A stretch of 64,000 nucleotides of DNA from Candidatus Fibrimonadaceae bacterium (lineage in GTDB: Bacteria > Fibrobacterota > Fibrobacteria > Fibrobacterales > Fibrobacteraceae): contig JAITFN010000020.1 of assembly GCA_031281345.1 (NCBI GenBank), positions 1 to 64,000 of the forward strand, read 5' to 3'. Of the stretch, positions 31,966 through 39,836 are shown piece by piece. The first letter of the stretch is position 1. Each line of letters opens with the position of its first letter. Below the pieces are notes generated by a model, which saw nothing but the letters and a program-made list of their open reading frames with translations, was not told where the DNA came from and searched no databases. Both the position numbers and the translations under genes were made by a program.

Positions 31966-34089
31966 TTACTTCCTCACCCTAACCAACTCCCAAAAATCGC
32001 TATGCACTTGCTCGCCTGTGATTGTATCAACAATGGTGAGTTTCCACGTATTGGTATCTTTGTTAAAAGCTGAAAGAGGGTATGTATCTATATAAATATC
32101 TTTTATGTATGGGCTATCAAAAAAAAGAGAATCATTCACAAAATGCTGAACTTTCCAAGGTTTAGAGAGTTCCTTTGGAACTTTGAAATGCAAATGCACA
32201 GTTGTATCTGTTGGTTCAACTTTATTTAAAATCCTTAATAAGCCAAGAGTATCTAGAGCATTAAAACCCAAAATTTTATGAATGCTCAATGGATTAAAGT
32301 GCTCAAGTATTTTTGTGCTGAAAACTTCCTCTGTATTGAAGTAACGTATAGCTCTATCGCAATACCTAAAAGTATTGCTAGCTTGCATTTTTGGATGTCC
32401 AACTGTGATATCACAGGTACTTGGGTTGATAAAATAAACCTCTCCATTGTAATCCTCTAATATTTCATTTAAATCTTTGGAGTTCAAATCTAAAAGATTA
32501 TTATATGAGTATGTGGAGTGACCGTGTGCAAGTGTCAAAAGCGGATGCCAATAAAAAAGCAATATGCGTTTTTGCTCTTTTTCCCTTATCCATTTATTAA
32601 CCTCATATTCTTCTATAGCAACGAAATTATTTATATTTGGAATATCTTTTATGAATGTTTTATATTCAAGCAGGCAGGTACTTAAAATTATTGCAATAAC
32701 CCCGATTTTTGGGATGATAGGATTTACATTATTAAATAACCTTATTTTCTTTAGCACTGTTCCTGCCCCACATAAAAACAAAGCTCCTAAAAAAGCCATT
32801 ACTGGCAAAATAACCAAGGTAAATCTCTGTTGAATTCCTAAATTCAAGTCTGCACTAACTCCATCAAAGAGAATAAGGTATTGAGGGGATAGGATAAGAA
32901 TAAATGCGGATATATATTTATAGGGTGTGGATTTTTTTGAACGAATTTCTTTTATGGTTAAAACAATCAATGTTATTAAACCGAATATGGCAAGCCAAGT
33001 GAAATAAGGCAAAAATGGATATACAAGTGTACCATCATCGCTTGTATGCGGCAATGCCATTATTTTAAAATCTGCTACTATATTACCAAATAAATGCCCG
33101 TGCGCGCCATAAGTACCGCCTTGCAAATCGCTATCTCTATTATAAGAAAGAGTGCAAAGAACAGGGAGTGAAAAGAATGATAGGGTAGAGAGGAAAGCCC
33201 CGAATTGAAAATCAAGAACCCGAAATTTCTTTCTGTATAAAACCACCCCAATAAATGCGAATAAACAAAATACAGTTTCTGAGCGAGTTTGCGCAAAAAA
33301 CGCAAGAGTCAAAGCGAGCAATAGCCAGTGCCTAGTAGTATCTCTATCATAAGCCCATTTCAAGAACAAAAGCGAAACCCCAAACATTGTCACATAAATA
33401 GGTTCCACAGAAGCAGAACGAAAACAAAACAACAAAATAGGACAAGTCGCGAGCAATGCCACCGCCAGTAGGGGCAGCTCCCCGTGGCTGCCCCTACCTG
33501 CAACGGGCAACCAAGCCACCAATGCCAAATAAAACGAAATCAACGCAAGCACCAAAAAGAACAGATGCAAATTATGTACCCAATACAAATCAGTACCAAA
33601 AAATGGCATTCCAAGCATATAAATATAACTAAGCCCCCTTGTTTTTACTGTGCCACCCATAACGCAAGCCATACCATCTTCCATAAAAAGACCTTGGATA
33701 CAAAGCTGGCCAATTTGATTGTAGTAGAGATTTTGGGCAATAACATAATGTATGGATTCATCTGCCTGAACGCGGGAACGGGGTTCTATAAAGGCAATGC
33801 TCACAGCGAGGGCGAAGCCTACAATTAAAAATACAGGGATAAGGGACAAGGGATAAGGGATAAGTTCTTTAAGCCACAGATAAAAATCTTTGGAGAGTTT
33901 TGCAAATAGCAAAAGTCCAATTCCCAGTTGCAGGGAAAAGACCCAAAAGGGAGAATAAGAGTCTAATTTATAGACAAAATCTTTATAGCCGAGTATTGGC
34001 AGAATAAAAATTGCAAAAGGGACTAGGCAGGCAAAGAATAAAAAGAAAAGAGACCCTCTCCCCTTGAGGAGAAGGAGCTTGTTATTCAT
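31966..34089 (-). CDS. Polytopic GT-C-like glycosyltransferase
   Basis: A roughly 707-residue inner-membrane protein, paralogous to 10540-12849: both have RVQ(A/S)DESI...AQNLY with an Asp-Glu pair in the first large loop, FRSASVEPIY and a QTRSETVFC-type segment. About a dozen helices are followed by a soluble C-terminal part (about 510-707) without the NPCBM domain. ATG 34089 and an in-frame GTG at 34095 are both possible starts. It follows the pilin gene after about 10 bp and precedes the unit B gene by 5 bp, placing it at the head of the glycan operon. Confidence 0.68.
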   Translation of the reverse strand: MNNKLLLLKGRGSLFFLFFACLVPFAIFILPILGYKDFVYKLDSYSPFWVFSLQLGIGLLLFAKLSKDFYLWLKELIPYPLSLIPVFLIVGFALAVSIAFIEPRSRVQADESIHYVIAQNLYYNQIGQLCIQGLFMEDGMACVMGGTVKTRGLSYIYMLGMPFFGTDLYWVHNLHLFFLVLALISFYLALVAWLPVAGRGSHGELPLLAVALLATCPILLFCFRSASVEPIYVTMFGVSLLFLKWAYDRDTTRHWLLLALTLAFFAQTRSETVFCLFAFIGVVLYRKKFRVLDFQFGAFLSTLSFFSLPVLCTLSYNRDSDLQGGTYGAHGHLFGNIVADFKIMALPHTSDDGTLVYPFLPYFTWLAIFGLITLIVLTIKEIRSKKSTPYKYISAFILILSPQYLILFDGVSADLNLGIQQRFTLVILPVMAFLGALFLCGAGTVLKKIRLFNNVNPIIPKIGVIAIILSTCLLEYKTFIKDIPNINNFVAIEEYEVNKWIREKEQKRILLFYWHPLLTLAHGHSTYSYNNLLDLNSKDLNEILEDYNGEVYFINPSTCDITVGHPKMQASNTFRYCDRAIRYFNTEEVFSTKILEHFNPLSIHKILGFNALDTLGLLRILNKVEPTDTTVHLHFKVPKELSKPWKVQHFVNDSLFFDSPYIKDIYIDTYPLSAFNKDTNTWKLTIVDTITGEQVHSDFWELVRVRK

Positions 34090-34098
34090 AAACACAGC

Positions 34099-34575
34099 TT
34101 ATTTTAAATTCTTAAAGTTTGGAGTCAATATTAGGCAGTCAGGAGCGGCAGTAGCAGAAACTGCTGCAGCCATATCAATCGTTGCTGTCCATCCAACCGC
34201 ACTATTGTTACAATCGTTAAGTTTATTTTTGGGTTGGGCGGTCCAACTAATTTTATCAGTAGATACAGATTTCTCTGCTTCAGAGTCTATATCAACACCA
34301 TAAGTAAAACCCGCTCCGGTATCACCAGTCTTTCCATAAGTAGTTTCTCCGGGGAACAGATAAGCAATTTTCTTATTTCCACCTAACTTACCAGTTTCCA
34401 TTACATAAGCGGCTTGCATCTTAGTCCAAGTGCCTGCTGCGCCAGGAACTTCTTGTGCTTTTGCCTTGGCGCTCATGCCAAAGAGTTTTGGAATGGCAAT
34501 AGCTGCCAAAATACCGATGATCACTATAACGACCATCAATTCAATGAGGGTAAAGCCCTTTTTTTGTGTCTTCAT
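34099..34575 (-). CDS. Type IV pilin / pseudopilin
   Basis: A 158-residue prepilin. The leader MKTQKKG is cut before FTLIELMVVIVIIGILAAIAIP, with Glu at +5, the class III signal for PilD-type peptidases. The globular part has one Cys pair (about 131 and 149) that could form the C-terminal disulphide loop of pilins. GGAG lies 6 nt before ATG 34575. The upstream gap (34576-34809) contains a TTAACA-T-TGTTAA palindrome. It sits first in the minus-strand glycan operon, so a glycosylated pilin or shared surface assembly is possible. Confidence 0.88.
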   Translation of the reverse strand: MKTQKKGFTLIELMVVIVIIGILAAIAIPKLFGMSAKAKAQEVPGAAGTWTKMQAAYVMETGKLGGNKKIAYLFPGETTYGKTGDTGAGFTYGVDIDSEAEKSVSTDKISWTAQPKNKLNDCNNSAVGWTATIDMAAAVSATAAPDCLILTPNFKNLK

Positions 34576-34631
34576 AGGAGACTCCTTATTTTTATGGCCA
34601 AAAATTCCTTAAAATTTTTGACCGGGTTATG

Positions 34632-34644
34632 TTAACATTGTTAA
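34632..34644. promoter_or_regulatory. Palindrome TTAACA-T-TGTTAA upstream of pilin
   Basis: Perfect 6-1-6 inverted repeat about 60 bp before the pilin start; a possible operator. The rest of 34576-34809 is AT-rich with no gene apparent. Confidence 0.35.
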
Positions 34645-34787
34645 TATACATTATTTTTATGCACTGAGGCTAAAAAATCAGCACAAATGTCATTTTTCTG
34701 TCATTTTTTATGCCGTTTTGTGTAAAAACGGCAATTTTATGTGATATTTTTGGGTATTGGGGCGTAATAATGAATTTATATACGTAA

Positions 34788-34798
34788 TTTTCTATATT
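34788..34798 (+). promoter_or_regulatory. Putative -10 element (TTTTCTATATT) of antitoxin gene
   Basis: Perfect motif copy; 11 nt separate it from ATG 34810, without a ribosome-binding site. Confidence 0.5.
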
Positions 34799-34809
34799 AA
34801 ATATTACGT

Positions 34810-35076
34810 ATGAGTGTAGCAAAATTAACATTGAGCGTTTCACCGGTTTTAATAAAAAAGGGAAAACGCATAGCGCAAAAGCAAAACAACAGTTTGTCTG
34901 CTTTAATAAGCGATTTTTTGGAGAATCTTGAAGAGCCTCCACCTAAAGGTAAATCAAACTACGAACTCTCTCCGGAGATTAAGGAAATGTATGGAGCTTA
35001 TAGGCTGCCAGAGGGCAAAACCGAAGATGATCTAAAATTTGAGTATCTTTTTAACAAGCACGTTCTTCATGACTAG
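34810..35076 (+). CDS. VapB-type antitoxin (DUF6364-like)
   Basis: An 88-residue protein resembling DUF6364 antitoxins: KLTLSVSPVLIKKGKRIAQKQNNSLSALI (ribbon-helix-helix-like strand and helices), then a C-terminal tail ending KTEDDLKFEYLFNKHVLHD that would neutralise a PIN toxin. Its stop overlaps the start of a PIN-domain frame (ATGACTAG at 35069-35076), but that toxin is cut short by the right inverted repeat, so the antitoxin is now an orphan. Confidence 0.7.
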   Translation: MSVAKLTLSVSPVLIKKGKRIAQKQNNSLSALISDFLENLEEPPPKGKSNYELSPEIKEMYGAYRLPEGKTEDDLKFEYLFNKHVLHD

Positions 35077-35176
35077 CAAAATTTTCATAGATACCAATGT
35101 ATTTTTAGATTATTTTTTGATAAGAGAGCCTCACTGTGAGGCTTCGATTTCTCAAACTGCAAAATTTCAGTATTAA
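35069..35176 (+). pseudogene. Truncated VapC-type PIN-domain toxin
   Basis: Starts MTSKIFIDTNVFLDYFLIRE, a textbook PIN-domain N-terminus with the first catalytic Asp (residue 8). After about 19-20 residues it runs into the right copy of the 82-bp repeat and ends at residue 35, losing the remaining active-site acids. Too short for the usual minimum ORF size, so easily missed. Confidence 0.85.
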
Positions 35177-35207
35177 ACGCGAGCGAGTTTATCAGTCGTA
35201 TTTAATC
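35126..35207 (-). repeat. 82-bp inverted repeat, right copy
   Basis: Reverse complement of 23311-23392 with two mismatches. It contains an 8-bp hairpin (AGCCTCAC/GTGAGGCT), the end of the truncated PIN gene on one strand, and the terminal codons (LNTTDKLARV) of the methyltransferase on the other. Confidence 0.9.
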
Positions 35208-35778
35208 TGTTGAAAATTGAATCCCCAGCCACAAAAAAATTATTCATACCAAATTGAAAATACTTATGCTCCACATTTTTGAAACCAGCTTGGGCAAAAA
35301 TTTCCAATAAATCTTTTTTATTAAAATACTGCTTATGGTCGCGAATTTCTGCCTCGCTCACAATTCCAATTTTGTAACTCAAAAATTCCAACACAGGTTT
35401 TGCCGCTTTGCTCGGCACTGTTCCAATCAACACGCCACCTTCTTTTAAAACCCTGCGAATTTCCCGCAAAATATCCAAAGGCTTTTCCAAATGCTCCAAA
35501 ACGGCCATTAAACTAACCACATCAAAAGAATTGTCTTCAAATGGCAATTTATTGTCTAAGGTAGCACTTATTGTTTTTAGGTTTGCACTCTCCAAACTCG
35601 GAGCTTTAAAATCTATGCCTACCCCACTCGTTATATAAGGCTCAACCGATTTCAGGAATTTTGCCTCCCAGCCGCAACCCACATCCAAGAGCTTGCATTC
35701 TGGGAATTTCCTCAAAATAGGCAAAACTTTCGCTATGCGCATTCTGCGCAAAATTGGTTCTAAAAAAGGTTCTTTCAT
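35173..35778 (-). CDS. Class I SAM-dependent methyltransferase
   Basis: A 201-residue methyltransferase of the UbiE/Methyltransf_11 type: LLDVGCGWEAKFLK (motif I), VGIDFKAPSLESA (motif II region), LPFEDNSFDVVSLMAVLEHLEKP and RRVLKEGGVLIGTVPS. The substrate is unknown, but neighbours suggest a glycan or lipid-linked intermediate. Its last ten codons and stop lie in the right inverted repeat. A TATATT element on the minus strand ends 8 nt before the ATG; a second, plus-strand copy 14 bp further on serves the divergent GT2 gene. Confidence 0.82.
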   Translation of the reverse strand: MKEPFLEPILRRMRIAKVLPILRKFPECKLLDVGCGWEAKFLKSVEPYITSGVGIDFKAPSLESANLKTISATLDNKLPFEDNSFDVVSLMAVLEHLEKPLDILREIRRVLKEGGVLIGTVPSKAAKPVLEFLSYKIGIVSEAEIRDHKQYFNKKDLLEIFAQAGFKNVEHKYFQFGMNNFFVAGDSIFNRLNTTDKLARV

Positions 35779-35786
35779 TGATGTTT

Positions 35787-35797
35787 AATATAGTAAC
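35787..35797 (-). promoter_or_regulatory. Putative -10 element (GTTACTATATT) of methyltransferase
   Basis: Minus-strand TATATT ends 8 nt before ATG 35778; a divergent pair with 35802-35812. Confidence 0.5.
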
Positions 35798-35801
35798 AAC
35801 G

Positions 35802-35812
35802 TTTACTATATT
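35802..35812 (+). promoter_or_regulatory. Putative -10 element (TTTACTATATT) of GT2-GtrA gene
   Basis: Plus-strand copy ending 11 nt before ATG 35824; no Shine-Dalgarno. Confidence 0.5.
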
Positions 35813-35823
35813 TATTACTTAAA

Positions 35824-36966
35824 ATGGCGAATTTTACTCTTTCATTGATTATCCCGTGCTATAATGAAGAAAATACAATTGAGAATTGTATAGAAAAGGT
35901 GCGTAAAACAAATGAGAATCAAAATTTTGCCCTAGAGATTGTGGTTGTGAACGACTGCTCTACCGATAAATCAGCAGAAAAGCTATCAGAAATTTCCAAA
36001 AAATACCCCGAAATAAAAATATTTACCCACGAAAAGAATCGCGGTAAGGGCGCAGCACTGAGAACTGGTTTAATGGCAGCTACCGGCGACTACATAGGCA
36101 TACAAGACGCAGACGATGAATACAACCCCCTTGAATATTTAGAAATGCTTAAACCGCTTTTGGAAAATAAAGCCGATGTTGTATATGGCTCAAGGTATCT
36201 GAAACCCGATACACGAAGGGTACTTTATTTTTGGCATACATGGATGAATAAGTCGCTCACTATGATTTCAAATATGTTTACGAATTTGGATATAACCGAT
36301 ATGGAAACCTGTTACAAGCTATTCAGAAAAGAAACTATTAAGCAAATAGCACCGCTGCTCAAAGAGGATAGATTTGGATTTGAACCAGAAGTGACAACAA
36401 AAGTTGCCCAAGGTGGTTATCGCGTTTACGAAACTGCTATTTCTTACAATCCTAGGAGCTATGAAGAGGGCAAAAAAATTGGCTGGAAAGACGGCGTTTG
36501 GGCATTGTATTGCCTATTTCATTACGGAGCGCATACAGCACCTCTTCCTATGCAAATATTGATATATCTGTTTATAGGTGGAGTGTCATTGCTTGCCAAT
36601 ATGGTATTTTTTGTGTTTGGAAACTTTCTCTCAATTCCAATAAATTATTCAATTGCTGGTTCTTTTATTTTGGCTGCTGCCCTTAATTATACCTTATGTA
36701 TTTTGATTTTATTCAGGCATAATGCACGGTGGAAAACGCCCGGCGAATTATTTTTGTACCTAATTTCTGTATCATTTATGGGTGCTTTGGATTTTGGTTT
36801 AACGCAAGGGTTAATCGCGCTTTCTTGCGGATTGGTTTTATCAAAATTCATCGCTGCAATTCTAGGCTTTATTGGGAACTTTGTTTTGAGAAGATTTCTG
36901 GTTTTTCCAGAAAGAACTCCACGCCCACATAGCAACTGTGCTACACCTTCATCACCAATATCTTAG
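35824..36966 (+). CDS. GT2 glycosyltransferase fused to GtrA-like membrane domain
   Basis: A 380-residue fusion. Residues 1-235 are a GT2 polyprenyl-phosphate sugar synthase (LSLIIPCYNEENTI, VVNDCSTDKSA, NRGKGAALRTGL, IQDADDEYNP, DMETCYKLFR). Residues about 245-370 are four hydrophobic helices of the GtrA type (LPMQILIYLFIGG...LNYTLCILILFRH...NFVLRRFLVFPE), which may help flip the lipid-linked sugar. Its 3' end overlaps the convergent argA gene by 26 bp. It belongs functionally with the glycan genes on the other side of the methyltransferase. Confidence 0.9.
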   Translation: MANFTLSLIIPCYNEENTIENCIEKVRKTNENQNFALEIVVVNDCSTDKSAEKLSEISKKYPEIKIFTHEKNRGKGAALRTGLMAATGDYIGIQDADDEYNPLEYLEMLKPLLENKADVVYGSRYLKPDTRRVLYFWHTWMNKSLTMISNMFTNLDITDMETCYKLFRKETIKQIAPLLKEDRFGFEPEVTTKVAQGGYRVYETAISYNPRSYEEGKKIGWKDGVWALYCLFHYGAHTAPLPMQILIYLFIGGVSLLANMVFFVFGNFLSIPINYSIAGSFILAAALNYTLCILILFRHNARWKTPGELFLYLISVSFMGALDFGLTQGLIALSCGLVLSKFIAAILGFIGNFVLRRFLVFPERTPRPHSNCATPSSPIS

Positions 36967-38236
36967 AAAGCCTCTTAACATCGTATTTCTCCTTTTTTGA
37001 AGGAGGCAAATCTTCTACTGAACCGTCTTTAAAACCAAAGCTATAGAACCAGTCGGAAGCCTGAGTTGTTAAAAGGAAAAGTTTTTTTGCTTTTTGTTTT
37101 TTTGCCTTTTCTATTAAAAAATTCACAACGGCTTCGCCAACTCCGGCATCTTTGTAGTTTGCGCCAACGGCAATGGCGGCTATTTCGCAGCAGTTGTTTT
37201 CGTACACGTGCAATGCTCCGCAGCCGTGAATGGCATTATCCACTTCATAAACAATGTAGTCTTCAAGTTTGGCTTCTATATCTTCTTGGCTTCTAGAAAT
37301 CAAAAGCCCACCTTCCACATAGCTTTGCATAATGCGAAGCATATCTGGGATGTCTTCTATGGTTATAGGGCGCAAATTTCGGTATTCATTCGCATAAACC
37401 ATAGTTCCATTGCCACGGCTAGAAAATACCTCTTGTAAAATATTTCCCTGTATAATTCCAGAAAGCAAATGAACACGCTTTACTCCATTGCGACAAGCCT
37501 TTATTGAGTTCTCCAAATAATCCCTTTGCGCAAAAGTCAATTTGGGGTGTGTTTTTAAAACTTCACTCGCCTGATTGATGTCCAAAGCAGAAATCAAGCC
37601 TTGACCTGGAAGCTCAATTCCGCCTTCCTCACCTATAAAAAAGAGTTTGCCAACCGGAAGGTAGCGACCAAGTTCGGTTGCGAGTTCCGTGCTGGAAATA
37701 TTATATGCGTGCCCCAATTTATTCCAACCAATTGGCGGCAAAATGGGGACAAAGCCGTCTTGTAAAAGTCTTTCTATAATGCTCCGTTCAATGCGCTCTA
37801 TTTTTCCGGTTCGCATATAATCTATGCCATCTGCAACGCCAAGGCTGCTGGCTCTAACCCAATTCCCCTGAATGCCATTTATTCCGCTTGCGGTTAAATA
37901 AGAGAGTATGCGCTGCGCCGCCCCAAGCGAGGCCTGCTCCACCAGCGGCAATGCATCTTGCGTGGTTAAGCGAACTCCCTTGTGAAAGTTGGTTTCTAGT
38001 TTATATGCTTTGAGCTGACGGTCTATGCTGCTCCTTGTACCCGGCACTATAAGAACTTTTATCCCCACAAAGTGGAGCTGGGCAATGTCCCTTACTAGCA
38101 CCGGAAACGCGGGGTTGTCTAAAAGAGAATCTTCTATTTTCAATATGAATAACTGGCCTTTGAACCTTGAAATGTATGAGAACACTTCGCGAATTGCGCT
38201 GGCGAGGGCATTATTTGCGTTCTTATTAGCAGGCAT
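36941..38236 (-). CDS. argA: Amino-acid N-acetyltransferase (N-acetylglutamate synthase)
   Basis: First step of arginine synthesis: acetyl-CoA plus glutamate to N-acetylglutamate. The 431-residue product has the ArgA layout: an amino-acid-kinase-like domain (about 1-285; LIVPGTRSSIDRQL, GVRLTT, GNWVRASSLGV, PILPPIGWNKLGHAYNI) and a C-terminal GNAT domain (about 290-430; LRPITIEDIPDMLRIM, CEIAAIAVGANYKDAGVGEAVVNFLI). A TAAATT -10-like element (minus strand, 38243-38248) ends 6 nt before the ATG. It converges on the GT2-GtrA gene. Confidence 0.93.
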   Translation of the reverse strand: MPANKNANNALASAIREVFSYISRFKGQLFILKIEDSLLDNPAFPVLVRDIAQLHFVGIKVLIVPGTRSSIDRQLKAYKLETNFHKGVRLTTQDALPLVEQASLGAAQRILSYLTASGINGIQGNWVRASSLGVADGIDYMRTGKIERIERSIIERLLQDGFVPILPPIGWNKLGHAYNISSTELATELGRYLPVGKLFFIGEEGGIELPGQGLISALDINQASEVLKTHPKLTFAQRDYLENSIKACRNGVKRVHLLSGIIQGNILQEVFSSRGNGTMVYANEYRNLRPITIEDIPDMLRIMQSYVEGGLLISRSQEDIEAKLEDYIVYEVDNAIHGCGALHVYENNCCEIAAIAVGANYKDAGVGEAVVNFLIEKAKKQKAKKLFLLTTQASDWFYSFGFKDGSVEDLPPSKKEKYDVKRLSKILVMKV

Positions 38237-38242
38237 GAAGGG

Positions 38243-38253
38243 AATTTAGAATT
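38243..38253 (-). promoter_or_regulatory. Putative -10 element (AATTCTAAATT) of argA
   Basis: Minus-strand TAAATT ends 6 nt before ATG 38236. Confidence 0.4.
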
Positions 38254-38262
38254 TTCTATATT
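38252..38262 (+). promoter_or_regulatory. Putative -10 element (TTTTCTATATT) of the rimP-nusA-infB-rbfA operon
   Basis: Perfect motif copy followed by a 24-nt leader with AGAGG ahead of the presumed CTG start at 38287. Confidence 0.5.
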
Positions 38263-38286
38263 ACTGCAAATTTCGTAGAGGCAAAT

Positions 38287-38586
38287 CTGGAAGGTATATC
38301 TAAATTAGATTCTTTGGTGCTTGGCGCGTGCAAGCGCTCAGGCGTGGATTTGGTTGAAATTGAAAAAAATTTCATAGGCAAGCGAAAGGTTTTGAGAGTT
38401 TTTATTGATAAGAGCGGCGGAGTTGATGTTGAGGACTGTGCAAGCACGAGCCGTTATTTAAGCGAAGAATTGGACAAAGATGCAAATTCCAACCTAATAG
38501 AGGGAGCTTATACCATAGAGGTTTCTTCCCCAGGGCTGGATTTTGACAAGAACTCTAAAAAAGGTGGAAAATGGCAAAAAAAATAG
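38287..38586 (+). CDS. rimP: Ribosome maturation factor RimP, N-terminal domain only
   Basis: Assists 30S assembly. The frame matches the RimP N-terminal domain (GVDLVEIEKNF, KVLRVFIDKSGGVDVEDC, SRYLSEELD, YTIEVSSPGLD) and then ends after about 15 Lys/Gly-rich residues, so the C-terminal SH3-like domain of typical 150-residue RimP is absent. No ATG fits the N-terminus. A CTG at 38287 with AGAGG 5 nt upstream gives the expected roughly 20 residues before GVDL; TTG 38314 or GTG 38317 would give shorter forms. It overlaps nusA by 16 bp, in the standard operon position. Confidence 0.75.
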   Translation: MEGISKLDSLVLGACKRSGVDLVEIEKNFIGKRKVLRVFIDKSGGVDVEDCASTSRYLSEELDKDANSNLIEGAYTIEVSSPGLDFDKNSKKGGKWQKK

Positions 38587-39836
38587 CAAAGAAAAACAAT
38601 ATGGTTAGGGAAGCTTTGGAGCTTTTGGCAAAAGAAAAAAATGTTGCCATAGAAGATGTATTCACTGCTTTTAAAGAATCTCTTATCGCTGCAGCCCGCA
38701 AATTCATGAAGCTGCACAAAAACATAGAGGTGGATGTTGACCCAGAGACCGAAGACATAAAAGTTGTGCTTAGGGTAGAGGTTGTGGACGATTTCCCCGA
38801 CTACGACCCAAATCTCTCTCCCGAAGAAGTTGAGAAAATGGACGAGCAGTATATGCTTGAAGAAGAAGCAAAGGAATATCACCCCGAAGCTGCCGCAGGC
38901 TATATGCTGGAAGTTGAGCTACCATTTGAAAACTATGGCCGTTTAGCCATTCAAGAAACACGCCAGCGGTTAAAGGCTCGTATGGGAGATGTGGAACGCA
39001 ACCGCGTTTTTGAAATTTTCAAGCATAAAATAGGCACTCTGATAAACGGGCAGGTTTTGAGAATTGAAAAGAACAACGCCATAATCTCCATAGGCAGCAA
39101 TGTAGAAGCGGTGCTTCCAAACAGCAACCGCATGAGCAAAGACCGCTGGAAACTGGGACAATCTGTGAAAGCCGTTATAGACAGCATTTCCGAGCCGTCA
39201 AAAGGCACCGGAGCGCAGGTGGTTCTTTCCAGAGTTAGCAAGGAATTTGTTAGGGAATTGTTCAAGCAAGAGATTCCAGAAGTGTACGATGGCACAATAG
39301 AAATAAAGGGCATAGTTCGTATACCGGGCTACCGTGCCAAGGTCGCTGTTTTTTCAAGAGACGATAGGGTTGACCCTTCCGGTGCTTGCATAGGTCTCAA
39401 AGGCCAGCGAGTGCAAGCCATCACAAGAGAATTGAACAACGAGCGCATAGACGTGGTGCATTGGGATCCAGACCCAGATGTTTACTTTCGCAGAGCACTT
39501 GGCGCAAGCAGCAATATAAACATAATAAAATCCTTTGAAGTTCCAGGTTTTAATCCGCCGCGAACCGTTGTGGTGGTTGGCGATGAAGATGTTGGAATTG
39601 TAATAGGCGACAAAGGTCAAGCCGTTAGGCTTGCCGGTATGCTGCTTGGCAAAGATATTTGCATATTCAGCGAATCGGACTGGGCAAATAGCTCTGAAGA
39701 AGAGAGAGAGACTCTAATACATTCTCAAGACCCTCGTACGGTTGCAAAAAAAGCAGCATCTTTGGACACTTTGTTCAACAGTAAAGAAAATGCGGAAAAA
39801 CCTTCTCCAAGCGGGGCAAAAAACTCTGATGAGTAA
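38571..39836 (+). CDS. nusA: Transcription termination/antitermination factor NusA
   Basis: RNA-polymerase-binding elongation factor, 421 residues. Order: N-terminal polymerase-binding domain (about 1-165, enlarged by an acidic insert near 80-110), S1 domain (about 170-240; GQVLRIEKNNAIISIG), then KH1 and KH2 (DPSGACIGLKGQRVQAITRELNNERIDVV and GIVIGDKGQAVRLAGMLLG). The acidic repeats of longer NusA proteins are absent. It overlaps rimP and infB, so the operon is translationally coupled throughout. Confidence 0.95.
   Translation: MAKKIAKKNNMVREALELLAKEKNVAIEDVFTAFKESLIAAARKFMKLHKNIEVDVDPETEDIKVVLRVEVVDDFPDYDPNLSPEEVEKMDEQYMLEEEAKEYHPEAAAGYMLEVELPFENYGRLAIQETRQRLKARMGDVERNRVFEIFKHKIGTLINGQVLRIEKNNAIISIGSNVEAVLPNSNRMSKDRWKLGQSVKAVIDSISEPSKGTGAQVVLSRVSKEFVRELFKQEIPEVYDGTIEIKGIVRIPGYRAKVAVFSRDDRVDPSGACIGLKGQRVQAITRELNNERIDVVHWDPDPDVYFRRALGASSNINIIKSFEVPGFNPPRTVVVVGDEDVGIVIGDKGQAVRLAGMLLGKDICIFSESDWANSSEEERETLIHSQDPRTVAKKAASLDTLFNSKENAEKPSPSGAKNSDE

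Noticed and set aside
23311-35207. Transposon or integrative element
   Set aside because: Despite bordering inverted repeats I see no transposase, integrase or recombinase inside, so I describe it only as a bounded accessory segment.
39742-39828. Upstream extension of infB
   Set aside because: Lies within nusA in another frame; ATG 39829 gives a normal IF-2 N-terminus.
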